64,000 nt of DNA from NCBI GenBank assembly GCA_024516035.1, contig CM044966.1, forward strand, positions 399,693-463,692. The letters are read 5' to 3'. Position numbers and translations under genes: made by a program. Below are positions 21,086 to 33,600 of this stretch, one piece after another. The stretch comes from Bactericera cockerelli (Eukaryota; Arthropoda; Insecta; Hemiptera; Triozidae). The notes below the pieces were generated by a model. That model saw nothing but the letters and a program-made list of their open reading frames with translations. It was not told the DNA's origin and did not search any database. Each line of letters starts with the position of its first letter. Position 1 is the stretch's first letter.

Positions 21086-22835
21086 GATTCCTAGGTGTTT
21101 CGATTATTAATTTTTATGGTAGGCCTAAACTATGTAGGTATAAAATCAGGTAAAAATGCAAGCGACGCGACGGGAGACAATTTGGTGTTGATAAAACCAT
21201 GAGCGGGAGAGAACTCGGTTGTGAAGTCCCTTATCAATACCTCACGAGGTATGAGTGTACCCCGGACATAATGGACAGAGAAAAAAAATCTTCCCTCAAG
21301 GGGATCGAACCCAAGCCTAGTATGCTACCCACTTGGCCAAAGTCACTACTTTGTCACAACTTTTAGTGAGTAGCATCGACATTATGAGAGCTACATAATT
21401 CATCATATTTTATCTCCATCCAACCATGATTGTCCAAAATCAATCTCGTAATGCCGCCACAGGTCATTGTCCAATTCTGCAACTTCTAAAAATTTTCCTC
21501 GCGAGGGTAATGGGGTCGTCATAAAGATCAAATATAAAGATTGGAAAAACAAAACAACGTTAAGCCCAAATTGAAAATATAGAGCTAAAAAATTTCGTCC
21601 CCGCCAGGATTCGAACCCATGCTGACTGGGTGGCAGGTCGAGCATGCTACCAATAGACAAAGTTATTTTCTACAGAAACGGACCGAAAATGAACTAAATC
21701 AATACTTGGAAACTTAAACTTTAAAATTTTGCAGTGAGAGAGCGAGGTCATCTCGAAAAATACATACTGGCCAAGATCTGACCACTATGCTAAGAATTCG
21801 AAGGTACCTACCCGCCAAAGAAAATGAAAAGGCCACCAGGTGCCACCCAGTGGACCGATGAAGAATAAAATCAATAAATTTGGTATCTGCTCATCAAGAT
21901 CTTTCATTTGATACCACTTAAGACTAGTATTATCCTTCAATTCCCAATTTGGGCTCCCAAAACCCGAGGCCGCCCAAATGGGCCGCCCGCTTATAATTTA
22001 GAATTTTTTTTTGGTCCGGGCTCATCTCCATTATATCTTGATCACTTTAGACACCTCACTTAATCTTCAGTGCCAAGTTAAAGACACGAAGTCGGGTCTC
22101 AAAGGATCCGTATGAAAAAAAACAGAAAAAAAAAAAAAAAAAAAAAACAAAATTATGAATCTTTTCATGTCTTTCACGATTGTTGGGGGGTCTCGAAAAT
22201 GGGGTTCCCGGTGGCCTAGGAAGTCAAACAAAGAGTCAAATCAACTTATTTTTCAACGCGATTAATAAAAATCGCGATTTTTGAAATTTATGTTGCACTT
22301 TTCGCTGGCTGAAAGTACATGAAATGCATGGGAACTATGTTTTCCGTAACCTTACACTCTGCCGGGCTGTCTCTTTCTTTGTATAGGCGTTCTTCACACC
22401 TCGGCCGAGGTGTTTGATAATTAGAGTAGGTATGCCCCTATAGTTTTTTATAGCTAGAAAAACATGTACTTATAAAAATTCATATCTCTTATCGTTTAGC
22501 AAGTACAGCCAAACGCCGCAAATGGCGATCGAAAGGCGCCATTGGTGGAATCGACATTTTTTTCAAAAGTTTCGTCCTGAATCCTGTATATATTTATGAC
22601 CTCTGTACCGAATTCCAGGTTTCTAGCTTATGCCATTCATGAGATATTTTGTTTACAGATAGACACACGGACCAATGGCTTAAACTTTGGATTTACGGTC
22701 TGGCGACCCTAAAACGTGTTTCGGCACTGAAAGCTGACGATCCAAAATTTTGGGTGATTCTATTACTTTCCTTATTACCTATAGGATAAGGAAAGTAAAA
22801 ATACAAAAGACCAAAGACACCAAAGTACAAAATTT
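21086..22835. other. No gene seen; tRNA-like fragments
   Basis: SINE F-like fragments (21240-21400, 21595-21660), a poly-A tract at 22125-22147 and unassigned sequence. Confidence 0.5.
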
Positions 22836-23118
22836 AGTCGTATTTTTCTTTCTAACCAAAAAAAATTCCAGGTTAGGTTTTTTCCAAATATTTCCATTTT
22901 TTCCAAGGTCATTCGTGAAAGAAAAATGCGTTTGGTTACTTTTAAAGATAAACAATGGACTTAACCTATAAAAGAACTGGATGCAAGAATTTTCTACTTC
23001 CACTTTGGTTAACTTTGGAAGTGGAAATTTTTCCTCTTCCAAAAGAAAAATGACTTGCTTCCAGTTTGGTTCATTTTATTCCCGTTTGGTTAACTTTGGT
23101 TAGAAAGAAAAATACGGC
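22836..23118. mobile_element. MITE with cgtatttttctttctaacca ends
   Basis: Inverted ends gtatttttctttctaacca (22838) and ggttagaaagaaaaatacg (23098). Contains gtgaaagaaaaatgcgtttgg. Relatives at 6575-6820 and 50978-51285. Confidence 0.7.
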
Positions 23119-23654
23119 AAAAGTGTCTCTCTCCCCGCTAAACCCTCCTTGCTAGATGACCAGTCGGGAAAATGATTCACTTTATTCTTTACTAGCCGTT
23201 TGCCCCTGCTTTGCAACGGGACTAAATTTCAAATTTACTAAGGCATGGCCGTACTGCTGGACAGCAATGCCTTTTTGAACTTTTTATAATTTTTCTTTTT
23301 CTTTCTCTTACCGTTTTGGCTAAACAACTCCGGACAAACAAACAAACTTAGGTAGTCCTTTTTTCTGTTTTATAATATAGAGATTACATAAGCACATACG
23401 CAGTGGCATAGCTACTAGCTAGTCCTAAATTTCGAGGGGGTTCAGAAATCTCGCCTAACGTATATTCCATCTTTGCTGGGGTTTCTTGGAAATTCCGGGG
23501 AGTTGTTTTGTCCCCAAAACCCCCCCCTGGCTACGCCACTGTGCATAAGTATCACAAAGCTGCAAATATTTTCACCTGAATATAAACTCAAGAATGCGGC
23601 GAGAAATACAGGCTAAAGGCTTAGTTAAAGCGCCGTAAAATTAGAAGAAGAAAA

Positions 23655-23855
23655 AAAAAAATTGGTGATAACATTACACGACTTTTTTTTTATCATATTA
23701 GGAATGGGAACAGGACCAAAAGCCACTGGTGACTCAAAGGTAACAGTTAGCTAAAAATCAAAGCTAAATTCGTAATCAGCACCTCCAAATAATTGGATTA
23801 TTTGTGTCACAATCCCCATCTAGGATGAATAATAAAAAAGTTGGTCAAAGCGGGT

Positions 23856-23865
<10 letters not shown>
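23655..23865 (-). repeat. Dispersed repeat R1, partial
   Basis: Shares ccactggtgactcaaaggta and aagcgggtccccccc with R1. A 5S SINE follows immediately. Confidence 0.6.
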
Positions 23866-23887
<22 letters not shown>

Positions 23888-24139
23888 TAAGTGGGGTTTA
23901 ACGTCGCTTTCAACTGCCATGGTCATATCACGACGGGGGTTTTACCCTCCATTCGCAGGAAACTCACAAACCTGCTACTCACATTGACCTCACCCAGCCT
24001 GAGTGGGGCCGGGAAAAGCCAGCGTCACGAGAATTAGAATTTGAATGGTCACCCATCCAAGTCTTAACCTCGCTGGATGTCGCTTAACTTCGGTGTTCTG
24101 AAGGGAACTGGTGTATTCAACAAGCCATCGACGCTGGCT
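23864..24139 (-). mobile_element. 5S rRNA-derived SINE
   Basis: Nearly identical to the 11764-12033 copy, with a T-run (A-tail on the minus strand) at 23864-23889. Confidence 0.85.
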
Positions 24140-24529
24140 ATATTTATCCTTAATCTTGGTTGAGTTTGAATAACTCGGAAACGTAATTCCCCGTATGATA
24201 CTTGCAGCTGTGACCTTGAACTTTAGAGTATCTACACTTCTCTTCAGCAAACACCTGAGCTTGGAGACATCGGGGCTAGCACGAATACACATACACACAT
24301 CGCTTTTTATCACTAAACTCAACGTCCAACGAAACTAGGGGCGAAAATAATAGACAAAATCGATAGCTGAAACCATTAGTACTTCCGAGAAATTTCTAAT
24401 AATAGAAATCGGAAGTATTGTGTGTTCGTTTTTGTAAAAATAATAATATTTTTTTTTGCTCCGATTTCATTTTTTTTTTCATATTTCTGGACGTTTCATA
24501 ACCTCCTGAGCAACTTTGTTTTTCCCTAT

Positions 24530-25200
24530 CTTAGGGCGGAATTATTAGACGTTTTTGTAATACCTCTGTGGTGCCAAGTCACGAATTGCATATTGTGTAA
24601 GATACGGAATATCGACGCTTAGCAATGACTTGTGATTAAGGGCGAAATTAATAGACGTTTTTGTAATACCTCTGTGGCGCTAAGTCTCGGATTGCGTACT
24701 GTGTAAGATAGGGAAAACCGACACTTACCAACGACTTAAGTTATTGATGTTGTCTATTAATTCCGCCCTAAGAATTTGTCTATTAATTTCGCCCTAATAG
24801 ACAAAATCGATAACTGAAATCATTATTTTTCCCTATCTTAGGGCGGAATTAATAGACGTTTTTGTAATACCTCTGTGGCGCTAAGTCACGGATTGCGTAC
24901 TGTATAAGATAGGGAAAACCGACGCTCAGCAATGACTTGTGATAAAGAATTGGTCTATCCACCCTAGATGTGTTTGTAATACCTCTGGAGAGCTAAGTCT
25001 AGATTTGCGTACTGATGTTTTAGATGGGGAAATCCACTGATAAGTCATGACTTGAGAACTCTAGGGGCCGAATTAATAGTCGTTTTTGTAATACCTCTGT
25101 GGCGTTAAGTCACGGATTGCGTACTGTGTAATATAGGGAAAACGGACGCTTAGCAATGGCTTGTGATATAAAATTTGTCTATTAATTCCGCCCTAGAACT
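24530..25200. repeat. Degenerate tandem repeat, ~110-200 bp spacing
   Basis: ttagggcggaattaatagac and tgtaatacctctgtggcgct recur at about 24530, 24640, 24840 and 25065, some followed by the inverse tctattaattccgcccta. Confidence 0.7.
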
Positions 25201-25454
25201 TGGACGGGTGACCATTCTTTGATATTAATAAAATTATTATTATAAAGGGTTGGGAGGAAAAGATTACCACAGGCAATGACCTCGCCCTTTAGGTAGGACA
25301 TTAGCTTCATTTTTCTTGTTTCTTTGTTCAATCTATGTATTTTTTCTTCATAATTTCTAATTATTTTACTGTATATATTTTTGTCTTACCTAATAAATCA
25401 TAAAAAAAACGTTGCATAGAAAATTCATTCCTCTCAAACGTCCAAAAAAAATCT

Positions 25455-25676
25455 TTTTTGGTATTTAACGTCGCTTTCAACTACATGGTCATATCACAAC
25501 GGGGGTGTGAGCCTCCATTATTCGCAGGAAAGTCACGAACATGCTACTCACATTAACCACACCCAGCCTGGGTTGGGCTGGAATGCCAGCATCACGAAGT
25601 CTTCACCTCGCTGGACGTTGCTTAACTTAAATGATCTTACGAGAACCGGTGCAGTCAACGCGCCATCGACGCCAAT
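25455..25676 (-). mobile_element. 5S rRNA-derived SINE, older copy
   Basis: Diverged but collinear: aacgtcgctttcaactacat at one end, gccatcgacgcc at the other. Confidence 0.7.
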
Positions 25677-26322
25677 TAAACCAACAGATTCACAGACTTG
25701 AGTGAACTAAAGTTTAGTACAATTCCTGTCTGTAGAATAAGAATGGTCAGTATCTGTTGATTCCTAGCTATTGTCGCTTCTGTAGAGACACACACTGGTT
25801 ACTTACACACTGGCCAGAGATTCTGTGAGTCGCATTGATTCGAGGGTCAGAAACATTTGTAAATCAGACACCAGACCAGCTTGGTTCGAGACTCTGTGAT
25901 TGATTAATTTGTACCAAAAAAAAAAAAAAAAAATTTACAAAGTATTATTACTACAATTTTTTCTCTGTGAAATTCCATATAATTTTATAAATTAATTTTG
26001 AACAATTTCAAACAAATCCATGCCACAAAAATGAAATCTCAGTGATGCAGGTATAAAAATCAGATAATAAGTAAACATAAAATATTATATTAAGAATTAT
26101 AATTATTAGTAATGTAATAAATCCAATTAATAAAATTTAATTTTGATTAAAAACCGCTATTATATTTATTTATAGGTATTATATTTATAGATAAAAAAAC
26201 TATTATATTTATAGGTAATTAAAAAAACACATTCAACAATTTAATCTAAATACTAACTTGGGTAAGTAAAATTTATTTATCTATTCGTTATCATAAATTA
26301 TTTGTGTTATTATTATTATTTG
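25677..26322. other. No gene seen
   Basis: AT-rich unassigned sequence with an A run near 25917-25933. Confidence 0.5.
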
Positions 26323-26965
26323 CCTCGGATAAACGAGGCCAGAGTTTTCAGCCTCGAATAAACATGGTCCGAGTTTATTTGATCTCATTCTCATCCATTG
26401 ACTAAATCAAGCTGGCTCGCCCATCTAGCAACCTGAATATATCGAGAACGGTTGGTCACAGACAAAAAATATAAATGGTACAAAGGAGTACAAACCGAGT
26501 ACAATCGAATCGAAGAAAAAAAAATGAGTGACCTTGAAAATTTGCCGATTTTGTTTTTGCAATATCTCGAGAACGGTAGGTCGTAGAGAAAAAAGAAAGT
26601 TGGTACAAAGGAGTAAAAACCGAGTACAAACTTAAGAGACATAAACCGTTCATATTGGTTTTAGGGGCGAGCCAACTTCACGTGAAGCTGGCTCGCCCAT
26701 CGAGCAACCCTTATAACTCGTAAACGGTAGGGGTACAAGCGAAATAAATTTTTGGTACAAAGGAGTACAAACTTTTGACTAATAAAGCTTTCATATTGGT
26801 TTTAGGGGCGAGCCAACTTCACGGAGCTTAAATCAAGCCTCGGATAAACGCACCCCAGCAAATTCTTCTCAATTTACATAAACCTTCCTAGGGGGGGGGG
26901 GGGGGGGGGGGGGGGGGGTCGAGGCAGATCTTTTCAGTATAATATTATGTTGAGCCTCGGATAAA
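26323..26965. repeat. Repeat block with cctcggataaacgaggcc hairpins and a 29-G run
   Basis: gcctcggataaacgaggcca at both ends, two diverged copies of a gctggctcgcccatc... unit inside, and an uninterrupted G tract at ~26891-26919. Confidence 0.7.
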
Positions 26966-27104
26966 CGAGGCCAGAGTTATATCAAATTCTTTGCTAAATA
27001 CATTTGTACTGGTTTTCTTTAGCACTAGCCTGCATTTTAAATGGTTTGCATTGTGTCTCGTAAATGAATGAATATTTTTGTTCATCATTTCTTGATATCT
27101 CAAC

Positions 27105-27212
27105 TACTCAAACTCGCTTTACTAAATATAATACGCTGAAACCAAACATGAACCACCGACCTCCAGGTTACAAGTCCGCCGGTTTATCGGTCAAGCTACT
27201 GAGGTTGGTGAT
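27105..27212 (-). mobile_element. SINE family C, partial
   Basis: accaacctcagtagcttgac on the minus strand, then the gtttgagtagttgagatatc body. Confidence 0.65.
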
Positions 27213-27221
27213 TTTATTAAT

Positions 27222-27442
27222 ATCTTAAGAATGAAGACTATTCACAATGTACGAAAATGTAAAATATGTAAATCAATTTCAATGTTTGCAGTAAGTATCA
27301 AGAATGAAGACTATTCACAATGTACGAAAATGTAAAATATGTAAATCAATTTCAATGTTTGCAGTAAGTATCAAGAATGAAGACTATTCACAATGTACGA
27401 AAATGTAAAATATGTAAATCAATTTCAATGTTTGGAGTAGGT
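27222..27442. repeat. 73-bp tandem repeat, three copies
   Basis: Unit aagaatgaagactattcaca ... caatgtttgcagtaagta; the copies are virtually identical. Confidence 0.85.
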
Positions 27443-27654
27443 AGGTCTAAAAAAAAAAATCGAGATTTCCTCTGTGTTATATGATCTCAGTAGCGGCACC
27501 CTATATCTTGGGTTCAAGTTTTAAAATTAACGGTAGTTTTTTTATGACTGTCTCTAGTCAAGTTCATATACTTACGAGAATTAGGTACGAGAGAGAACGC
27601 ACGGTACCTGAACCTCACTCCAAATCCAAGGTTATGGTTGTTGAACTTCAGCTA

Positions 27655-27655
<1 letters not shown>

Positions 27656-27690
<35 letters not shown>

Positions 27691-27884
27691 AGTCTCTCTC
27701 TCTCTCTCTCTCTCTCTTCTTGTCTTTCTCTCTACCTCTTACCTCTCTCTTTCTCTCTTCCTGTCTTTCTCTCTACCTCTTACCTCTCTCTTTCTCTCTT
27801 CCTGTCTTTCTCTCTCTCCTCCTGTCTTTCTCTCTCTCTCTTTTTCTCTCTTCCTGTCTTTCTCTCTTCCTGTCTTTCTCTCTT

Positions 27885-27917
<33 letters not shown>

Positions 27918-28645
27918 CTCTCTCTCTCTCTTCCTATCTTTCTCTCTCTCTTTCTCTCTACCTCTTACCTCTCTCTTTCTCTTCTTGTCTTTCTCTCTCT
28001 CCTCCTGTCTTTCTCTCTCTCTCTCTTTTTCTCTCTTCCTGTCTTTCTCTCTTCCTGTCTTTCTCTCTTCCTCTCTCTCTCTCTCTCTCTCTCTTTCTTT
28101 CTCTCTCTCTCTCTTCCTATCTTTCTCTCTCTCTTTCTCTCTTCCCTCTCTCTCTCTTTCTCTTCTTGTCTTTCTCTCTACCTCTTACCTCTCTCTTTCT
28201 CTCTTCCTGTCTTTCTCTCTCTCCTCCTGTCTTTCTCTCTCTCTCTTTTTCTCTCTTCCTGTCTTTCTCTCTCTTCCTGTCTTTCTCTCTTCCTGTCTTT
28301 CTCTCTTCCTGTCTTTCTCTCTTCCTGTCTTTCTCTCTTCCTCTCTCTCTCTCTCTCTCTCTCTTTCTTTCTCTCTCTCTCTCTTCCTATCTTTCTCTCT
28401 CTCTTTCTCTCTTCCTCTCTCTCTCTCTCTTTCTCTCTCTCTCCCAGTCTCTCATTCTTTCTCTTATTTTCTCTCTCTTTTTCTTCCTCTTTCTCTTCCT
28501 CTCTCACTTTCTTTCTCTCTCTTTCTCTCTTCCTGTCTCTCTCTCATTCTTCCTCTTATTTTCTCTCTCTTTTTCTTCCTCTCTCTCTCTTCCTCTCTTT
28601 TTTTATATCTCTTTCTGCCTCTCTCTCTCTCTCTCTCTCTCTTTC
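27656..28645. repeat. ~1-kb CT-rich polypyrimidine tract
   Basis: Almost pure CT with higher-order units ctctcttcctgtctttctct. Open in all three plus frames only because the tract lacks stops; not coding. Confidence 0.95.
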
Positions 28646-28703
28646 GCACTAGGTATATACCTCTTTCTCTCTATCTATTAATAGACAATGCCCTTAATGA
28701 GAC

Positions 28704-28861
28704 CTACAGAGAGAGAGAGAAAGAGAGAGAGCGGAGAGAGAGAGAGAGGAGAGAGGAGAGAGGAGAGAGAGGAGAGAGAGAAAGGAGAGAGAAAAAGAGA
28801 GAGAGAGAGCGGAGAGAGAGAGAGAGAGAGCGGAGAGAGAGAGAGAGAGAGAGAGAGAGAT
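28704..28861. repeat. GA-rich polypurine tract
   Basis: GAGAGA with gcgg interruptions. It is complementary in kind to the CT tract just upstream, separated by ~60 bp of ordinary sequence. Confidence 0.93.
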
Positions 28862-29036
28862 CAATAAAGTACATACACTATGTAAAATCATGTAAAAGTT
28901 TACAATAAATAATGAGGTGCTTTATTAAACTGTTAGCGTAACGAGACTTCTTGTCTCGAGCCGACAGTCTAAATAAAGCGACGCACTACTATACATACAT
29001 ATTTATTACTAGCGGGCTGCACCCGCTTCGCCAAGC

Positions 29037-29162
29037 CATCACACACACCACACCCACACACCACATACCACACCTCACACACCCATCCACACATACACAT
29101 CCACACACACACCCATACACACACCCACCCAAACACACCCACCCAAACACACCCACCCACAC

Positions 29163-29210
<48 letters not shown>

Positions 29211-29352
29211 CACACCCACACACACCACACACATACACACACCCATCCACACACACCACACACACACAACCACACACAACACAACACCACACACAAACCA
29301 CACACAAACCACACACATACACACACACACATCACCACACACACACACACGC
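29037..29352. repeat. CA-rich tract
   Basis: cacacacaccc variants for ~315 bp; no coding interpretation. Confidence 0.93.
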
Positions 29353-29399
29353 AACCATCATCGCTGTAAATTTCAAAATCCCGAGCCAAATCTATCACA

Positions 29400-29960
29400 G
29401 CGGATATTGATAATATAACAAACTGGCCTATATTTCGAGAACGGTTTGTCAGAATATGGCAACAAAGGGCTCAAATAAAATCATGTGATGTTCTCAGACA
29501 GTTTTTACAATGAAAATATATAGGTCCTCACCATAACTTGTTCCGTGCTGGAATCTGTAAAAAAAAAAAAAACGTGAAAAGTCTGAAAAAATGGTCGAAA
29601 TTTCGAACATTCTGGCTTCTATCTCGAGAACGGTACGTCAGAATGTGGCCTAATATGAATTAAATGAAAGCTAGTTTTGTCTTATGTGTTATTAAATAAT
29701 AAAAAATATAGGTCCTCGCGACAAATTTTAAGTTCCGCGCTGGAATCTGCTAAAAAATGTGAAAATTCTGAAAAAAAGATCGAAATTTCGAACATTCTGG
29801 CTTATATCTCCAGAACGGTACGTCAGAATGTGGCCTAAAATGAATTAAATGAAAGTTAATTTGGTCTAATGTGTTATTAAATAATAAAAAATATAGGTCC
29901 TGGCGATAGATTTCAAGTTCCAGGGCAAAGACTGTCTTAAAATCGGACCCTTCCTCAAGG
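29400..29960. repeat. ~185-bp tandem repeat, three diverged copies
   Basis: Each copy has atctcgagaacggt, gtcagaatgtggc, aataataaaaaatataggtc and ccgcgctggaatctg. Confidence 0.7.
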
Positions 29961-30202
29961 CAATACTTGAGGAAGGTCATAACTCAAGGACGGTTTGGAA
30001 TTTCGGACTTTTGATAGTTTTCCTGGTATTTTCCGGCAATTTTACTTGGGGTCATCTCTCATCAATTTTTCGCTATCTCTTACCGTTTCGCCTAAACAAT
30101 TCCGGACACACAAAGATACAAAGATACAACAAAGCCCGTCCATATTTCTCATTTATATATAGAGATAATAGATATGTAAATATACTTATCTAATTATTTC
30201 TG

Positions 30203-30490
30203 TAGTCACTGTGGCAGAGCGAGTTAGCGCGCTAGGCATTGCACACATGGTGACCTGGGTTCGATTCCCAGCGGGGGAGGATTTTTTCTGCTCTGTACTT
30301 GGATGTTCGGGGTCCACTCATACCTCGTGAGGAAAAATGAGTAGCTGCTTTAATGTGAAGCAGCGACCAGTGGCAGAATCTTAGGCAAAAAAATAATACA
30401 AGATATTGTAAATTAAAGTGGTAAAGTCCTATGATTCTGCGCTAACCCACTAAAATTGTGACATAATAACACAAAAGAAAAAGCATTATT
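30203..30490 (+). mobile_element. SINE family F, near full length, upstream of GALE
   Basis: gtagtcactgtggcagagcg, acctgggttcgattcccagc, ccactcatacctcgtgagg, ending (ATT)n. It ends about 120 bp before the GALE start codon, so it lies in or next to the promoter. Confidence 0.75.
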
Positions 30491-30613
30491 ATTATTAACT
30501 AATTATTTCTAAACTTCTCAGACTCTCATTACAGGGTGCACTATTGCCATTGGATCTTTCAGAAATAATTCCCCATACTGGGTGTCTTCACCAATAAGAA
30601 ATCTACAATCAAA

Positions 30614-30699
30614 ATGAAGTGGCAGAATATTCTGGTGACGGGTGGAGCGGGGTATATTGGCTCACACTGCATAGTGGAGCTCCTAAACGCTGGCTATAA
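30614..30699 (+). CDS. GALE: GALE exon 1
   Basis: [18 protein letters not shown] and the following helix; donor AA|GTAAGT, phase 2. The start is the first Met before the Rossmann beta-strand. Confidence 0.95.
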
Positions 30700-33600
30700 G
30701 TAAGTGGGGAAAATTGGGTCAAGGGGTCTTTTGTTTGTTTCGAAAAGGTTTTGCATTACTTTGGGGTACTTTACCTAATAAAGCATACAGTATAACTGTA
30801 TAACCCCGATATTATGAACTAATTGAGACCAAGGGTAGTTCATAATAGCGGGGTTCAATGTAAAAGTTCATAATATCGGGGCTCCATATAATCATAGGTA
30901 AAAGAAAGGGAAATTAGGCAAAGTTTAGACATATGAACGGGCGTACATGTATTTGAATGTTAATTTAAGTACAGATTAGGTATATAAATACAAAATATGT
31001 ATGTACATTGTACATAGACCTATTGTGAGGATGTAAAGAAGTCAGTAATTCTTGAGAAATTGCGAAAAAAAAGTTCATTTTATCCGAAGTTCATGATATC
31101 GGGGTTCATAATAACGGGGTTCTACTGTACTATAATAATTCAACTCAAATTTTATTTTATTATAGTGAATAGAATAGAATATACCTTGTTTATACTGCCG
31201 AGGTAAGACTGAAAAGTCCCTTTACTCCAGCAGTCAAACAGGTCTTACATATTTTATGGGATAAACAAAACAGTCAAAGCCCAGACAGCACGGAAGGTGA
31301 CTTCCAGTCTGGATTTAAGGTGGAAATATCCAGGTGTATAAAGTCAACTGGACCTCCAACTGTCCCGACAGCTGGATTTTTCCATTATGGATTTAATCAG
31401 TTGACCAGCCACCTGGATATTTCCAACAAAAATCCATCTAGACTCAGTCACCTGGGCAGTCAGCTGGAAATATAACGACTCTCTCCAGCTAGGACATGAG
31501 TAGAATTTAGTCAGTTGACCAGTCAGCTGGAAATGTTCCATATTTTTCCAGTTTACATAAAACGCGTCCTTTGTTGAAGACGCCATCTTTGATCTTTCGT
31601 AATTTCAGAAATTGTGATATTGGTGATTGTAAATTGTTTTAAATAATTAATAATTCTTTTAAATATTAGGTATTTCATTTAGTTTTGAACATTTTTAAAT
31701 ACAAATATCATTTTAATTAGTTTTGATCTTGATAAAACTCGTCCTGGAAGTGTTTAGATAAAACTCGTCCTTTGTTGAAGGAAATTCAGAATTTGTGATA
31801 TTTTTGTGACAAATTGTGAATTGTTTTAAATAATTAATAATTCTCTTAAATAATAGGTATTTCATTTATTTGAACATATTTTAAATACAAATAATATTTT
31901 AATTAGTTTTGAACATCTTTTTTATAACTACTGAAATACTTTGTCATTTCTGAACTCCAAATTTGCTTTCGAGGTGTATCAAAAAATAGTTCTTTAGTTT
32001 GTCTAAATCATGAATCGTGACAGAAGAGGACAAGAAACATTTAATACTGGATCACCTTTTTCATCTGACAATAACCATCCATTTCTAGAGACATCCACTT
32101 GGACCCTAATGAACTTTCTGCACTCTGCTGTTCCTGGACTAGCACAATGGACTAACACCTACAGTTCACTTGGAATCATACCAGCTACCCATATTAATCT
32201 CACCTAGCCTAGCCAAGCCAAAGTAGGACCATGTGTTAAGGGAAACAGAATTTTTTATGCTCAAGATCTCTTGACCATAGGTTGGCTAAAAAAAAGGTTC
32301 TGGTTCAAGCAAAGAAACAGCTGAATGCATAGTGCTAGATAGTGAAATTTTTCACTCTGTGGATTTTATTTAGATGTACAATACATATTATTATAAAATG
32401 AATATTTCACTCAGGTGGTTCTGCCACACTAAAAAATGATGTTTACTTTGTGACATGCTTCCTGATTACTTGATTTAAAATTAATTGGCCAATTTACTGT
32501 GCACTGTTCATAATAACAATAATAACTATTGTGCTCTCTCTACCACCTTATTACTATGAAGCCCCTTAAATTTTGAGTTAATTTTATATCTATTTAAAAA
32601 AAGTGTTCCACACTATTGTGTTTTATAATTTCACTAGTCTTAACAAGTCAATTTTGTTTTAATTTAAGTATAACAATGTTTTTTGGTAATAATTCTCAAA
32701 GCAAACAACCCAGCAATTCTAATTAGCCACAGCAGTATATAAATTGTCATGAAGGATTACAAATACATAATAACATTCACTAATCCATGTTCAACCACGT
32801 TCAAAGACATTGCTTAACTTTTGCATTTTCATGAAAACTGGTGTATTCCATGCCCCATCTTCATTTTCTGCTGGCTATTAGTTTATTTCTTTGTTATTTT
32901 TGGTTTCACAAAAGAAATATATTTTAATTTACATAGTATTATTATTTTATTGTGATTATGTACATGTTATGAGCATATTTTATAATTGGATATCATTATT
33001 TTATTTCTATACTAGCTAAAACCTGGCATTTTGTCACCATTAAGGTTTTTTCTCATGGCCGGCCGGTGTCCCAATAAAAATAATAATAACACTTTTAATT
33101 GGAAGGTAACCACCAGGTAAGGTTAAAGGTTATGCTCAAAGCATTTTCTACCACCTAACCCTCAGAGTCTTATTATTATGTGGTCACAACCATAATGAGG
33201 AAAAATTTGAAACAACGGAACCCTACGCTAGGTTGATTATCTGACTAGCGCGTTAACCACTTGATTACCAGTGCACTTGAAAATTGTATTAGATATTTTA
33301 ATTTTGATAATTTTCTAGTATGTTGAAGGTGGCTTAGGGGGGGTGAACTCTCAGTGAGAGTACCGTTTGGTATTGTAACCCCAAGAAGACATAGTCAGCC
33401 AGACATGCACAACTTTGAGTTTTATATATAGAGATTATACCTACTTAGGACATACTTGTGATACATTAGTACAAGGTCTTGTGACATGGTGGAAATTTGA
33501 TAGTGCATTTTACACTTTTGGGACAATTTTTTTAAAAATAAACACTTGTATTGTAAAAATATAATAATGTTAAAGAGTCTTATTTGAATTGTGTTGTTTA

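Noticed and set aside
27481..28908. Long open frames (up to 475 codons) of Leu/Ser/Phe repeats
   Set aside because: They exist only because a CT microsatellite contains no stop codons in any frame; no start context, splice sites or homology.
28969..29418. Cys/Val-rich and His/Thr-rich open frames
   Set aside because: Translations of a CA/TG microsatellite on both strands.
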